Of a stretch of 64,000 bases of DNA, positions 19,116 to 28,019 are shown one piece after another. This stretch comes from Pseudomonas oryzihabitans. GTDB lineage: Bacteria; Pseudomonadota; Gammaproteobacteria; Pseudomonadales; Pseudomonadaceae. The notes under the pieces were generated by a model. It worked only from the letters and a program-made list of their open reading frames with translations. It was not told where the DNA came from and did not search any database. Every line of letters starts with the position of its first letter. Within the stretch, counting starts at the first letter, position 1. The stretch lies in NCBI RefSeq assembly GCF_006384975.1, contig NZ_CP021645.1, positions 1,082,001-1,146,000 on the forward strand, read 5' to 3'. The translations under genes were made by a program, and so were the position numbers.

Positions 19116-19516
19116 AAAAGACGTCCTTATTGAATATCGCCCTGTCCCAGGCCGTCGCCAGCCTCGGCCATGGCGACCTGGTGGTCATCGGTGACGCCGG
19201 CATGCCGGTCCCGGCCGGCACGCCCCTGGTCGATCTGGCTGTCACCCCCGGGATTCCCGACTTCCACAGCGTATTGCGCGCCCTGCTCAGCGAGATACAG
19301 GTGGAAAGCCATCTGCTCGCCGAGGAAACCCTCACCGTGCAGCCACCGGCCCTGGCCGAGCTGGAACGCCTGAACGCTGACGGCGCCCTGGGCGCGCGCC
19401 GGCTGGTCTCCCACGAAGAACTGAAGACACTGTGTCGCCAGGCCCGGGTACAGATCCGCACCGGGGAGTGCCAGCCCTATACCAATCTGATCCTGGTGGC
19501 GGGCGTCACCTTTTAA
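19112..19516 (+). CDS. rbsD: D-ribose pyranase
   Basis: 134-aa mutarotase of the RbsD/FucU family, interconverting ribose ring forms so that the kinase receives furanose. The catalytic His is in [16 protein letters not shown] (His20); the conserved [18 protein letters not shown] closes the protein. Last gene of the operon. Its TAA (19514-19516) overlaps the stop codon of the convergent GGDEF-EAL gene (TTAA), so no terminator space lies between them. Confidence 0.94.
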   Translation: MKKTSLLNIALSQAVASLGHGDLVVIGDAGMPVPAGTPLVDLAVTPGIPDFHSVLRALLSEIQVESHLLAEETLTVQPPALAELERLNADGALGARRLVSHEELKTLCRQARVQIRTGECQPYTNLILVAGVTF

Positions 19517-22383
19517 TCGCTCCCCGCCAGCAGTCGCCGGATCGCCGACAGGTCCAGTGGCCGCGCGAAGTGGTAGCCCTGGGCATGGCGCGCGCCCATG
19601 TCCTTGAGCACTTGCAGCGCCTGGGCGTCCTCCACGCCTTCGGCGACCACATCCAGCCCCAGGGACTCGGCCATGCGCACGATGGCCCGGACGATGGCGG
19701 CGCTACGGGTGCTCTCGGCCAGGCGCAAGACGAACGACTTGTCGATCTTGAGCCCGCGAAAGCGATATTCGTGGACGTAGCCCAGCGACGAGAAGCCCGC
19801 GCCGAAATCATCCAGCACCACCGAGACGCCCTGGCGATCGAGGGCCTCCATCGTCGCCTTGGCCCGCTCCGGTTCGGCGACCAACGCCCCCTCGGTCAAC
19901 TCCAGGCATATCCGGCTCGGCGCTACGCCATGGGCCGCCAGGATCGTCAGCACCTCATCGGCGAATTCCGGTCGCACGATGCTGTAGCTGGAACAGTTGA
20001 CGTGCACCACGGGCCACCCGGCCTGGGCGGGCTCGGCAAGGATGGCGGCGATCCGCGTCAGCATGTAGGTATCCAGCCGTCCGATCAGCCGCAGGCCCTC
20101 CACTTCCGGCAGGAAGGCGCCTGGCGGCAGGACGCTGCCGTCGGGCTGCCGCCAGCGAACCAGGGCTTCCAGCCCGACGATCCTGCCCGTCAGCACCTCG
20201 ACGATCGGTTGGAAGAACGGCTCCAGTTCCTTGCCGTTCTTCAGCGCCTCGCGCAGCGCGCCTTCCCGCACCACCTGGTCGGATACCACCTGGCGCAATT
20301 CCTGGTTGAACACCGCGAAATTGTCGCGGCCACCCTGCTTGACCCGGTACATGGCCGTGTCGGCATCGCGCAGCAGATCGTCCGGCTGACGGTGCAGATC
20401 CGGATCGGCGACGACGATGCCAATGCTGCAGGACGCGAACAGGCTGTGATCGTCGATCACCAGCGGCTGGTCGAAGGCCTCGATGATGCGCTGGGCGATG
20501 ATCACCGGGAACTCCAGCCCGCTCCCGGGTACCAGGATGGCGAATTCATCGCCCCCCAGGCGAGCCAGCAGATCGGAATCGCGCAGACAGCTGGACAGGC
20601 GTGCCGCGGCGGCAATCAGCAGCCGGTCCCCGAACGGATGACCGAACTGGTCGTTGACCCGCTTGAAGCGATCCAGATCGAGAAACATCACCGCCAGCCC
20701 ACTACCGTCGCGCGCCAGCGCGGACCAGAGTTCGCCCAGGCGTTGCTGGAAGAAACTGCGGTTGGGCAGGCCCGTCAGGCTGTCGTGGTTGTTTTCGTAC
20801 ACCAGCCGGGCATTGGCCGCGTCCAGCGCCTTGGTACGCTCCTGGACCCGCACTTCCAGGGCTTGCCGGGACTGCTGGATCGCTTCCGCCGCGTTGCGCC
20901 GCGACAAGGCGGTATCGATATGCCGGGACACGAAGGTGAGCAGGTCCTGGTCGCGCTGGCTGTAGTAGACGTCTTCCCGATAACTCTGCACGGCCAGCAC
21001 GCCCCGGACCTGGGTACCGTCGTACAGCGGAATGCCGAGCCAGGAAAAGGCCTCGGGCGTTCCCTCGATCGGAGTGATCTCACCCTGCTCGATGAGCTGG
21101 TGCGCTCTCTCCCGGTCGATGATGCAGGGGCGACGCTGGCGAATGGCGTATTCAGTGTAGCCACGCGTTTGCCGTCGTTTGCTCGGCGTCGCGTTGCGTC
21201 TTTCATCGACGAAGTAGGGAAAACTCACCTCACCGGACGCATCGTCGTAGAGCGCGATGTAGAAATTCTGCGCGTAGAGCAGCTCGCCGACGACCCGGTG
21301 CAAGCCGCCCAGCAGATCGGTCATGTCGGCGCTGGCGCTGGACAGCTCGGCGATGTGAAACAGCGCCGCCTGCAACTGCTCGGCGCGTTCCCGCTCGGCG
21401 ATCTGCTCGCGCAGTCGGGCATTGAGCTCGGAGAGCTCCTGGGTGCGTTGCCCGACCGTCGCCTCCAGGTCCTCGCGCCGCAGAATACGATCCAGCGCCA
21501 TGGCCACGTCGCGGGCAATGACCTGGAACAATGCCTGGTCTTCGCTACCGTAGCGGCGCTCGCGATCGTATACCTGCAGGCTGAGCACGCCAAAGGTGCG
21601 ATCGGCGCCATCCTTGAGTGGGATCCCCATCCAAAACTCGGGCACGCTGCCCTGGCAGTAGTAGGGTCCCGCGACCAAGGCGGTCTCGATGGCTTCCTTG
21701 GACACCAACAGCGGCTCGCCCTGCAGCAACACCTGGGCCGTCAAGCTCGGGCGTTCGCGATCCAGCAGCTCGAAGGAACCCGGCTCGGGCGGATTCTCGT
21801 CGCGCTGATCGAAATAGTAGGGATAGTGGATTCGCTCGGAATCCGGCTCCAGCAGGGCCAGACAGAGGTTCTCGGCGTCGATCAACGTCACCAGCAGCTC
21901 GTGGGTCCGCTGCATGAACAGCTGCCGATCCACCGTCGAACTGGCCAGATAGGTGATGTCGTACAGCACCTGCTGAATGGCTTGCGCCCGCTGCAACTGC
22001 AAGCGCTGCAGCACGAAGCCGAAGCGTAGCGCCAGGGCAGCGAAATCGGTGCGCCCATCGGGCCGCACGAGCAGCCAGCCCAGCGCAGCAGGCCCGAGTC
22101 CGGTGGGATAGCAGTCGACGGCGGCCTGGTCACGCCAGGCTGCCAATTCATCATCGTCCAGTAGCGTCGGCCAGGCGGTCGCCTGGTTGCCCTGGGCGAT
22201 CCGAGACCAGTTGCCGCGCCGTTGGTACCACGCCCAATCGGCCTCGGCGGCCACCTCGCGTAATTGCGCAATGACCTCATCCGTGTCCAGCTCCGGCGCG
22301 TTCGGATCCGGCCAGGGCAAAGGTTGGCGTCGCGCGCTCCCCACCAGGTCGGCGCCCGGCGTGCGCTCCTCAGGCACCTTCAT
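19513..22383 (-). CDS. GAF-GAF-GGDEF-EAL cyclic-di-GMP signalling protein
   Basis: 956 aa, cytosolic. An N-terminal part of about 130 residues (Trp-rich, unrecognised) is followed by a GAF domain (about 150-310), a coiled-coil linker rich in Glu/Arg, a second GAF domain (about 370-520), GGDEF (about 550-710) with intact [10 protein letters not shown], and EAL (about 720-950) with GLEALVRW, the [12 protein letters not shown] loop and KIDKSFV. Both catalytic sites look complete, so synthesis, breakdown or both are possible. ATG 22381-22383 follows GGGAGGGAG; the longer open frame upstream is rejected. Convergent with rbsD. The GAF ligands are unknown. Confidence 0.88.
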   Translation of the reverse strand: MKVPEERTPGADLVGSARRQPLPWPDPNAPELDTDEVIAQLREVAAEADWAWYQRRGNWSRIAQGNQATAWPTLLDDDELAAWRDQAAVDCYPTGLGPAALGWLLVRPDGRTDFAALALRFGFVLQRLQLQRAQAIQQVLYDITYLASSTVDRQLFMQRTHELLVTLIDAENLCLALLEPDSERIHYPYYFDQRDENPPEPGSFELLDRERPSLTAQVLLQGEPLLVSKEAIETALVAGPYYCQGSVPEFWMGIPLKDGADRTFGVLSLQVYDRERRYGSEDQALFQVIARDVAMALDRILRREDLEATVGQRTQELSELNARLREQIAERERAEQLQAALFHIAELSSASADMTDLLGGLHRVVGELLYAQNFYIALYDDASGEVSFPYFVDERRNATPSKRRQTRGYTEYAIRQRRPCIIDRERAHQLIEQGEITPIEGTPEAFSWLGIPLYDGTQVRGVLAVQSYREDVYYSQRDQDLLTFVSRHIDTALSRRNAAEAIQQSRQALEVRVQERTKALDAANARLVYENNHDSLTGLPNRSFFQQRLGELWSALARDGSGLAVMFLDLDRFKRVNDQFGHPFGDRLLIAAAARLSSCLRDSDLLARLGGDEFAILVPGSGLEFPVIIAQRIIEAFDQPLVIDDHSLFASCSIGIVVADPDLHRQPDDLLRDADTAMYRVKQGGRDNFAVFNQELRQVVSDQVVREGALREALKNGKELEPFFQPIVEVLTGRIVGLEALVRWRQPDGSVLPPGAFLPEVEGLRLIGRLDTYMLTRIAAILAEPAQAGWPVVHVNCSSYSIVRPEFADEVLTILAAHGVAPSRICLELTEGALVAEPERAKATMEALDRQGVSVVLDDFGAGFSSLGYVHEYRFRGLKIDKSFVLRLAESTRSAAIVRAIVRMAESLGLDVVAEGVEDAQALQVLKDMGARHAQGYHFARPLDLSAIRRLLAGSD

Positions 22384-22734
22384 GCTGACTCCCTCCCATG
22401 CATGCCCAAATCCTGACACAAATGCCTGGAACGCCGCCAAGTACGGGGTGAACGGTGCCCATGACCGGCTGAATGGCAAAAATATGACTGTGAGAAATGA
22501 GCATCTGGGACAAGGCTTATACAGCCAACGCCTGGCTGTCCAATAAAAACTCGCTCCAGACAGCCTGTTGCCGCTGGGGTTGTAAAACAAATCCTGCGCA
22601 CCTTTCCCATCGATCCGAAAGCCCTTCGCCGCGCGAATCTCTCGCTAGCCAGAGCCCACTAATAATCAGACAGAACGCAGTCTGGCGGCAGGTTGCAACG
22701 GGCTGTCGCCTCTTTCCATCACTGGAGTTTCGCC
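22384..22734. other. 351-bp divergent intergenic region
   Basis: It separates the leftward GGDEF-EAL gene from the rightward YciF-like gene and must hold both promoters. I see a small hairpin (CAGCCAACGCCTGGCTG at about 22523) but no convincing operator, RNA gene or ORF. Confidence 0.4.
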
Positions 22735-23247
22735 ATGACCGCTTCCAAGAAAGACAACCTCATCGATTGGCTTCGCGATGCCCATGGCATGGAAGAACAG
22801 GCCGAGAAGATGCTCTCCGCGCAGTCCGCACGCCTCGAACATTACCCGCAGCTGCGCCAGCGCATCGAGCAGCACATCAAGGAAACCCAGGAACAGCGCC
22901 AGGTGATCGAAGGTTGCCTGAGCCGCCTGGGCAGCAGTCCGTCCACCCTGAAGGACATGGGTGGCAAGTTGATGGCGCTGGGCCAAGCCATCGGTGGCGC
23001 ACCGATGAGCGATGAAGTCATCAAGGGCGCCATCAGTGGCTATGTCTTCGAGAACATCGAGATCGCCACCTACACCGTGATCATCGCCGCCGCCGCCGAT
23101 ATCGGCGACAGCGAAACGCAGCAGGCCTGCGAACGCATCCTCGAACAGGAGAAGGCCATGGCGGCCTGGTTGCTCAACGACCTGCCCGCCACCACTCGAG
23201 CCTTCCTGGAACGCTCCGCGGACCCGGACCTGACCGCGAAGCGCTGA
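22735..23247 (+). CDS. Ferritin-like DUF892 protein (YciF family)
   Basis: 170 aa, predicted four-helix bundle: LIDWLRDAHGMEEQAEKML near residues 8-26, IEQHIKETQEQRQVIEGCLSRLG, and a C-terminal ERILEQEKAMAAWLLNDLP. Glu/His residues spaced along the helices suit a di-metal site as in YciF/YciE. The family is usually stress- or stationary-phase-induced. ATG 22735 is 7 bases after GGAG. It is followed after 39 bp by manganese catalase, a pairing that points to an oxidative-stress unit. Confidence 0.85.
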   Translation: MTASKKDNLIDWLRDAHGMEEQAEKMLSAQSARLEHYPQLRQRIEQHIKETQEQRQVIEGCLSRLGSSPSTLKDMGGKLMALGQAIGGAPMSDEVIKGAISGYVFENIEIATYTVIIAAAADIGDSETQQACERILEQEKAMAAWLLNDLPATTRAFLERSADPDLTAKR

Positions 23248-23286
23248 TAACACCGTGATTTACCGTGACTAGCCCCTGGAGGTTAC

Positions 23287-24186
23287 ATGTTCGTCCATAA
23301 CAAGCGACTGCAATACACCGTGCGCGTGTCCGAACCCAATCCTGGTCTCGCCAACCTGATGCTGGAACAATTCGGCGGGCCCCAAGGCGAACTCGCCGCC
23401 GCCATGCGCTACTTCACCCAGGCGATAGCCGAGCTCGACCCGGGTCGCAAGGACATGCTGTTCGACATCGCCACCGAAGAACTCAGCCACCTGGAAATCA
23501 TCGGCTCGCTGATCGCCATGCTGAACAAGGGCGCCAAGGGCGACCTGGCGGAAAAGACCCAGCAGGAAGCGGACATGTATCGCTCCCTGACCGGAGCGGG
23601 CAATGATTCCCATGTCACCCAGGTTCTCTATGGCGGTGGTCCCGCCCTGGTCAATTCGGCGGGGGTGCCCTGGACCGCGGCCTACATCGATACCATCGGC
23701 GAACCCACCATCGATCTCAGATCCAATATCGCCGCCGAAGCCCGCGCCAAGATCGTCTATGAGCGCCTGATCAACGTCACCGATGACCCGGGCATCCAGG
23801 ACACCCTGAGCTTCCTGATGACCCGTGAGATCGCCCACCAGAAATCCTTCGAGAACGCGCTGCATTCGATCCAGCCCAACTTCCCCCAGGGCAAGATCCC
23901 GCCGCGTCCGGAGTTCGCCAGCGTCTACTACAACATGTCGCAAGGCGAAGGCGATCTGCGTGGCCCCTGGAACCAGGGCCAGGACTGGGAATATGTCGAG
24001 CAACCCGCCCCGGCAGTGGACGGCGGCGATGGTCTGCCGGCGGTCACGCTACCGCCGCTGCAGGCCAAGGCAGTGGAACAACTCGCCACCCGTACCATGT
24101 CGGACCCGAGCGCGGCTCCGGTCACAGGCGCCGATCTGGGTGCCGGTCTGGCCAAGAAACTCGACAAGAATCGTCTGGAAGAGTGA
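23287..24186 (+). CDS. Manganese catalase
   Basis: Non-heme, dimanganese catalase (299 aa) dismutating hydrogen peroxide. Seen: the ferritin-like helices with metal-ligand Glu/His motifs GGPQGELAAAMRYFTQA (Glu35), FDIATEELSHLEIIGSL, NIAAEARAKIVYERL and LMTREIAHQKSFENAL, then the C-terminal extension with FASVYYNMSQGEGDLRGPWNQG typical of the family. GGAGG precedes ATG 23287. Cytosolic (no signal peptide). Co-oriented with the YciF-like gene and ended by a strong hairpin. Confidence 0.94.
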   Translation: MFVHNKRLQYTVRVSEPNPGLANLMLEQFGGPQGELAAAMRYFTQAIAELDPGRKDMLFDIATEELSHLEIIGSLIAMLNKGAKGDLAEKTQQEADMYRSLTGAGNDSHVTQVLYGGGPALVNSAGVPWTAAYIDTIGEPTIDLRSNIAAEARAKIVYERLINVTDDPGIQDTLSFLMTREIAHQKSFENALHSIQPNFPQGKIPPRPEFASVYYNMSQGEGDLRGPWNQGQDWEYVEQPAPAVDGGDGLPAVTLPPLQAKAVEQLATRTMSDPSAAPVTGADLGAGLAKKLDKNRLEE

Positions 24187-24192
24187 TCTTGC

Positions 24193-24221
24193 CCCGACGG
24201 CGCTCCTCGGGCGCCGTCGGG
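24193..24221 (+). terminator. 11-bp hairpin after manganese catalase
   Basis: CCCGACGGCGC (24193-24203) pairs perfectly with GCGCCGTCGGG (24211-24221), loop TCCTCGG, starting 7 bases after the stop codon. Followed by CTTCCCTCC, a pyrimidine run poor in T. Confidence 0.65.
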
Positions 24222-24335
24222 CTTCCCTCCCCCTGCCCTACCTTTGGTCGGCCAGGCGGCCAATTGCTATCCCTTCTTCGAACCTGGCCAATAGCCATCG
24301 GTCCTACTGGCTGCATCGCAGTAGGGGAAACCTTG

Positions 24336-24425
24336 ATGGAAGATTATTTGCTGGCCTTCGCCATGGTCGTTCTGACCGCCCTGTTCATAGGCCTCACGAC
24401 CGTCGGTCTGGTGGAATTCGCCTAA
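24336..24425 (+). CDS. Candidate 29-residue membrane peptide
   Basis: ATG 24336 to TAA 24425. The peptide reads MEDYLLAFAMVVLTALFIGL followed by TTVGLVEFA: an acidic start, then one continuous hydrophobic segment long enough to span the membrane. GGGGA lies 7 bases upstream as a ribosome site, and a short hairpin (CCTACTG/CAGTAGG at about 24303-24325) sits just before it. No family recognised. The evidence is codon frame, hydrophobicity and ribosome site only. Confidence 0.5.
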   Translation: MEDYLLAFAMVVLTALFIGLTTVGLVEFA

Positions 24426-24527
24426 TGGCGTTTTGCCCCCTCTTGCACTGAACATTTGCACAAAAGCGCAGTCTGCCGCTGTGCATTGATGCCATCACGT
24501 TGCACCGACGTAGTCAGGGACGCCACC

Positions 24528-24950
24528 ATGAAACGCCACGCTTATGCCCTCGCCATAGCCGCTGCCTTGAGCTGCGGCAACTCCGCTCTCGCCATGGATC
24601 AGGATGCCCTGCTCTTCGAACAGGCGACCATGAACGCCTTCAAGAGCTGTGCGAACAAAGCGGTCATCGCCGGTACCCGCATCGGCGATACAGGGCGCTT
24701 TTCCGATACCGACAGCTGTGTCGCCCAGGCGCTGGCGCAGATCGAGCCGGTCTATCAGAAAGCCCTGACGTCACTGCAGAACAACGGCACCGCCCGCCGT
24801 TGCCTGCAGACCTACTACAGCAACTGGCTGGCACTGATAAAGTCGCTGCCCGAGCTGCAATCCAAGCCGCCGTCATCGGTATTGCTCACCGCCAACGGTG
24901 GCGAGCGCCGGCTCAACCAGTACTGGCAATTCGTGGTCAGCGCTCGCTAG
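24528..24950 (+). CDS. Secreted hypothetical protein with Cys residues
   Basis: 140 aa. The signal peptide (MKRHAYALAIAAALSCGNSALA) is clear, so the mature protein should be periplasmic. It contains three Cys (FKSCANK, DSCVAQ, RRCLQTYY), and RRLNQYWQFVVSAR ends it. No family recognised. ATG 24528 follows AGGGA by 7 bases; the upstream in-frame ATG would bury the signal peptide. Convergent to the GST gene. Confidence 0.65.
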   Translation: MKRHAYALAIAAALSCGNSALAMDQDALLFEQATMNAFKSCANKAVIAGTRIGDTGRFSDTDSCVAQALAQIEPVYQKALTSLQNNGTARRCLQTYYSNWLALIKSLPELQSKPPSSVLLTANGGERRLNQYWQFVVSAR

Positions 24951-24985
24951 TCACGCCCTGTTCGCCTGGGGAGCGGCCAGCCGCC

Positions 24986-25585
24986 TCACCCGATGCTGAC
25001 ATGCCCCGGCTGTTCAGCCACCCGCGCCAGCCAGGCGCGGATCGCCGGGAAGTCATCCAGCACGAAGCCGCCCTCATGGGCCACGTGGGTATAGGCATAG
25101 AGCGCGATGTCCGCAATGGAATAGTGCTCACCCACCAGGAAGGGCGTGCGCTGCAACTGCTGCTCCATTACCCGCAAGGCCTTGTAGCCCCGCACCAGGC
25201 AGCCCTCGTATTCCTCCCGGCGCTCCACCGGCATTCCCTGATAGAGCTTGATGAAGCGCGCCACCGCCACATAGGGCTCATGGCTGTATTGCTCGAAGAA
25301 CTGCCACTGCAGCACCTGGGTACGCAAACGCGGCTCGCTCGGCAGGAAGGCGGTTCCCTCCGCCAGGAAATTGAGGATGGCATTCGACTCCCAGAGGCAG
25401 GTGCCGTCTTCCAACTCCAGCACCGGGATCTTGCCGTTCGGATTCTTCGCCAGGAAAGCCGCGGTCTGGGTCTCGCCCGCCAGGATATCGACCTCGTGCC
25501 AACGATGTTCCACACCCAGCAGGTGCAGCATCAGGCCGACCTTGTAGCAATTGCCGGAACGGCGATCTCCATAGACTTGGTACAT
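24986..25585 (-). CDS. Glutathione S-transferase family protein
   Basis: 199 aa. N-terminal thioredoxin-like domain (VYGDRRSGNCYKVGLMLHLLGVEH; NPNGKIPVLELEDGTCLWESNAIL with the cis-Pro and the glutathione-binding ES pair) and C-terminal helical domain (YSIADIALYAYTHVAHEGGF). Substrate unknown. It starts one base after the stop of the aminotransferase gene, whose last codons carry its ribosome site AAGGAG, so the two form an operon. Confidence 0.9.
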   Translation of the reverse strand: MYQVYGDRRSGNCYKVGLMLHLLGVEHRWHEVDILAGETQTAAFLAKNPNGKIPVLELEDGTCLWESNAILNFLAEGTAFLPSEPRLRTQVLQWQFFEQYSHEPYVAVARFIKLYQGMPVERREEYEGCLVRGYKALRVMEQQLQRTPFLVGEHYSIADIALYAYTHVAHEGGFVLDDFPAIRAWLARVAEQPGHVSIG

Positions 25586-25586
25586 C

Positions 25587-26756
25587 TCACAACTCCTTGT
25601 CGGTGGGGGTGGCAGAGCGGATCACGGCGGCCAGGCGTGCCAGGCCGGTATCGAGACGCTCGGGCAGCACATGGCTGAAGTTGAGCCGCAGCAGGCCGTG
25701 ATGACTATCCGGATCGGCGAAGAAGGGTTCGCCCGGCATGAAGGCCACGTCCTGCGCCAGGGCCGCGTTCAGTAACGTACGGGTATCCAGCGGCGTGTTC
25801 AGGCGCAGCCAGAAGAACAGACCGCCCTGGGGTAACTGCCATTCGGCGAGATCACCGAAATGCCGCGTCAGGGCGACGGCGAAGCCATCGCGGCGCTCGC
25901 GGTAGAAGGCGCGCACCTCGTCCAGGTGCTGGCGATAACGTTCGCTACCCAGCCATTGCAGCACCTGCCACTGGCTGATGCGGCAGGTATGCAGATCGGC
26001 CGCCTGCTTGAGGGCGCGCAGTGGCGGCAACAACTCGGGCGAGGCGATCAGATAGCCCACGCGCAACCCCGGCAGCAGGGTCTTGGACAGCGTACCGGTA
26101 TGGATCCAGGCGCTACGTCGCAGCTGGGCGCACAGGGGCAGCGCCGGCGCGCCGTCGTAGGACAGTTCGCGATAGGGCTCGTCCTCGACCAGGGTCACAC
26201 CGAACTCATCCAGCAGCGCGGCCACGGCCGCACGATTGGCGGCGCTGTAGCGCACCCCGGAGGGATTCTGGAAGGTGGGAATCAGGTAGGCGAAAGCCGG
26301 ACGGTGCTGCTGCAGGCTGAGTCGCAGGGCGTCCAGGTCCAGCCCTTCCGGGGTCAGGCTGACGCTCAGGCAGTCCGCGCCGAAAAACTGGAAGCTCTGC
26401 AGGGCGGCCAGGTAGGTGGGGCCTTCCAGCAGCACCGGCGTGCCGACGTCGAGATACAGCTTGGCGACCAGGTCCAGCGCCTGCTGTGAGCCGGTGGTCA
26501 CCAGCACCTGCTCCGCCGTGCATTCCAGACCGTAGGCACGTGCCTGGGCGGCGATGGCCTCGCGCAGGGCCGGTTCGCCCTCGCTCATGCCGTACTGGCC
26601 CAGGCTCGCTGGCAGGCCGCTCCAGTCCACCTCCGGCAGGCAGCGCTCGGCCGGCAGACCGCCGGCGAAAGACATGACCTCCGGCCGCTGCGCCGCGGCC
26701 AGGATGTCGCGGATCAGACTGCTCTTGAGTCGGGTCACCCGTTCGGAAAATGCCAT
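25587..26756 (-). CDS. PLP-dependent aminotransferase (fold type I, class I/II)
   Basis: 389 aa, resembling 2-aminoadipate/aromatic-type transaminases of the MocR-like branch without a DNA-binding domain. Seen: MSFAGGLPAERCLPE near residues 28-42, VLVTTGSQQALDLVAKLYLD, the YLIPTFQNPSGVRYS block, the PLP-region LVEDEPYRELSYDG and the Schiff-base Lys in HTGTLSKTLLPGLRVGYLI. Amino-acid specificity cannot be read. First gene of an operon with a GST; divergent from a MarR-like regulator with two matching palindromes between. Confidence 0.88.
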   Translation of the reverse strand: MAFSERVTRLKSSLIRDILAAAQRPEVMSFAGGLPAERCLPEVDWSGLPASLGQYGMSEGEPALREAIAAQARAYGLECTAEQVLVTTGSQQALDLVAKLYLDVGTPVLLEGPTYLAALQSFQFFGADCLSVSLTPEGLDLDALRLSLQQHRPAFAYLIPTFQNPSGVRYSAANRAAVAALLDEFGVTLVEDEPYRELSYDGAPALPLCAQLRRSAWIHTGTLSKTLLPGLRVGYLIASPELLPPLRALKQAADLHTCRISQWQVLQWLGSERYRQHLDEVRAFYRERRDGFAVALTRHFGDLAEWQLPQGGLFFWLRLNTPLDTRTLLNAALAQDVAFMPGEPFFADPDSHHGLLRLNFSHVLPERLDTGLARLAAVIRSATPTDKEL

Positions 26757-26788
26757 GTACCCTCCAGTGGCCGGCGGCCGGATAATGA

Positions 26789-26845
26789 GTCAAACTACTT
26801 GACCGACCCTAAACGACATCGAAAAGACAAGTCAATATGCTTGAC
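26789..26845. promoter_or_regulatory. Pair of GTCAA-N5-TTGAC operators
   Basis: GTCAAACTACTTGAC (26789-26803) and GTCAATATGCTTGAC (26831-26845) share the same perfect 5-bp half-sites with a 5-base spacer, centred 42 bp (four helical turns) apart in the divergent region. The second overlaps the assigned start of the MarR-type gene. Likely sites of that regulator. Confidence 0.7.
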
Positions 26846-27298
26846 CTAAATCAGACGGCGAATCAACGCGAGGTCATGGAAACCTTTTTCTTCGGTTACC
26901 AAGCCTTCACCGCCAAGGCGGACGACATGCTGGCCCGCCGTGGACTGAGCCGGGTCCACCAACGCATCCTGTTCTTCATCGCGCGGGAGCCGGGGCTGAG
27001 CAACAAAGCGCTGCTGGAGGTGCTCAATGTCACCAAGCAAGCCTTGAACATCCCACTGCGCCAATTGCTGGAGATGCAGCTGGTGACGATGGAGACCGAC
27101 GCCGCGGACAAGCGCAAGCGGCGGCTGTCCTTGACCCGCGGTGGTGCCGCCCTGGAGCAGACGCTAAGACGCGAACAGATGCGCCTGGTGCAGAGCGCCC
27201 TCGCGGTCGCAGGTCCGCAGGCCGCCGAAGGCTGGCTGGCCTTCAATCAGGCCCTGAGCGGTCGGCGGGACAGCGAAGTGGTGAGCCAGGACAGTTGA
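26837..27298 (+). CDS. MarR-type winged-helix transcriptional regulator
   Basis: 153 aa. Winged-helix core: GLSRVHQRILFFIAREPGLSNKALLEVLNVTKQALNIPLRQL with the wing at TDAADKRKRRLSLT. The start is taken as ATG 26837 (MLDLNQ), inside the second GTCAA-N5-TTGAC site, with a weak ribosome site; ATG 26876 (METFFF) is the alternative. Divergent from the aminotransferase-GST operon, which it probably controls along with itself. The effector is unknown. Confidence 0.85.
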   Translation: MLDLNQTANQREVMETFFFGYQAFTAKADDMLARRGLSRVHQRILFFIAREPGLSNKALLEVLNVTKQALNIPLRQLLEMQLVTMETDAADKRKRRLSLTRGGAALEQTLRREQMRLVQSALAVAGPQAAEGWLAFNQALSGRRDSEVVSQDS

Positions 27299-27406
27299 AG
27301 CCAAGTTATCGACTTGGGAAAACTGTACCGATACATCGCTCAGCCAGTGTATGGATACCCACCTGCCGCGCCTGACTAAGCTGGCGCAAAGCTCAGGGAT
27401 GCCGCC

Positions 27407-28012
27407 ATGACCATAGAACTGCTCACCGCCTTCATACTCTTCGCCTTCGTTTCTTCCGCCACGCCCGGCCCCAACAACATGATGCTGTTGGCCTCGGGGG
27501 TGAACTTCGGCTTTCGTCGCACCCTGCCGCACATGTTCGGGATCAGCCTCGGCCACATGCTGCTGGTCATCTGTACCGGTCTCGGCCTGGGTCAGCTGTT
27601 CGTGCTCTATCCACCGCTGCAGCTCGTCCTGCGGGTGATCGGTGGCGCCTATTTGCTCTACCTCGCCTGGAAACTGGCCACCGCCGCCGCGCCTTCGCCG
27701 CGTGACAGCGCCAGCGGCAAGCCCTTCGGCTTCTTCCAGGCCGCCGCCTTCCAATGGGTGAATCCCAAGGCCTGGGTGATGGCCCTCGGTGCGGTGACCG
27801 CCTATATTCCCGCGGAGAACTTCACCGCTAATCTGTTGCTGGTCGCGCTGCTGTTCGCCCTGATCAACCTGCCCAGCGTCAGTCTCTGGACGCTGTTCGG
27901 CATGGGGCTGCGGCGGCTGCTGAGCAGTCCGGCGCGGCTAAGGGTGTTCAACTGGAGCATGGCCCTGCTGCTGGTACTGTCGCTCTACCCCATTCTCTTC
28001 GGTCACCACTGA
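27407..28012 (+). CDS. LysE/RhtB family amino-acid exporter
   Basis: 201 aa inner-membrane protein with about six hydrophobic segments and the family N-terminus (FAFVSSATPGPNNMMLLASGVNFGFRRTLPH) and QWVNPKAWVMALG motif. Exports an amino acid or similar metabolite; the substrate is not visible. Followed 7 bp downstream by a BenE-family gene, so both are likely one transcript. Proximity to an aminotransferase operon and its regulator may be meaningful. Confidence 0.9.
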   Translation: MTIELLTAFILFAFVSSATPGPNNMMLLASGVNFGFRRTLPHMFGISLGHMLLVICTGLGLGQLFVLYPPLQLVLRVIGGAYLLYLAWKLATAAAPSPRDSASGKPFGFFQAAAFQWVNPKAWVMALGAVTAYIPAENFTANLLLVALLFALINLPSVSLWTLFGMGLRRLLSSPARLRVFNWSMALLLVLSLYPILFGHH

Positions 28013-28019
28013 GACTGTC

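Noticed and set aside
19432..22029. Very long plus-strand open frame (about 865 codons) opposite the GGDEF-EAL gene
   Set aside because: It mirrors a real gene with clear catalytic motifs; GC-rich codon bias leaves the antisense frame open. No domains or ribosome site.
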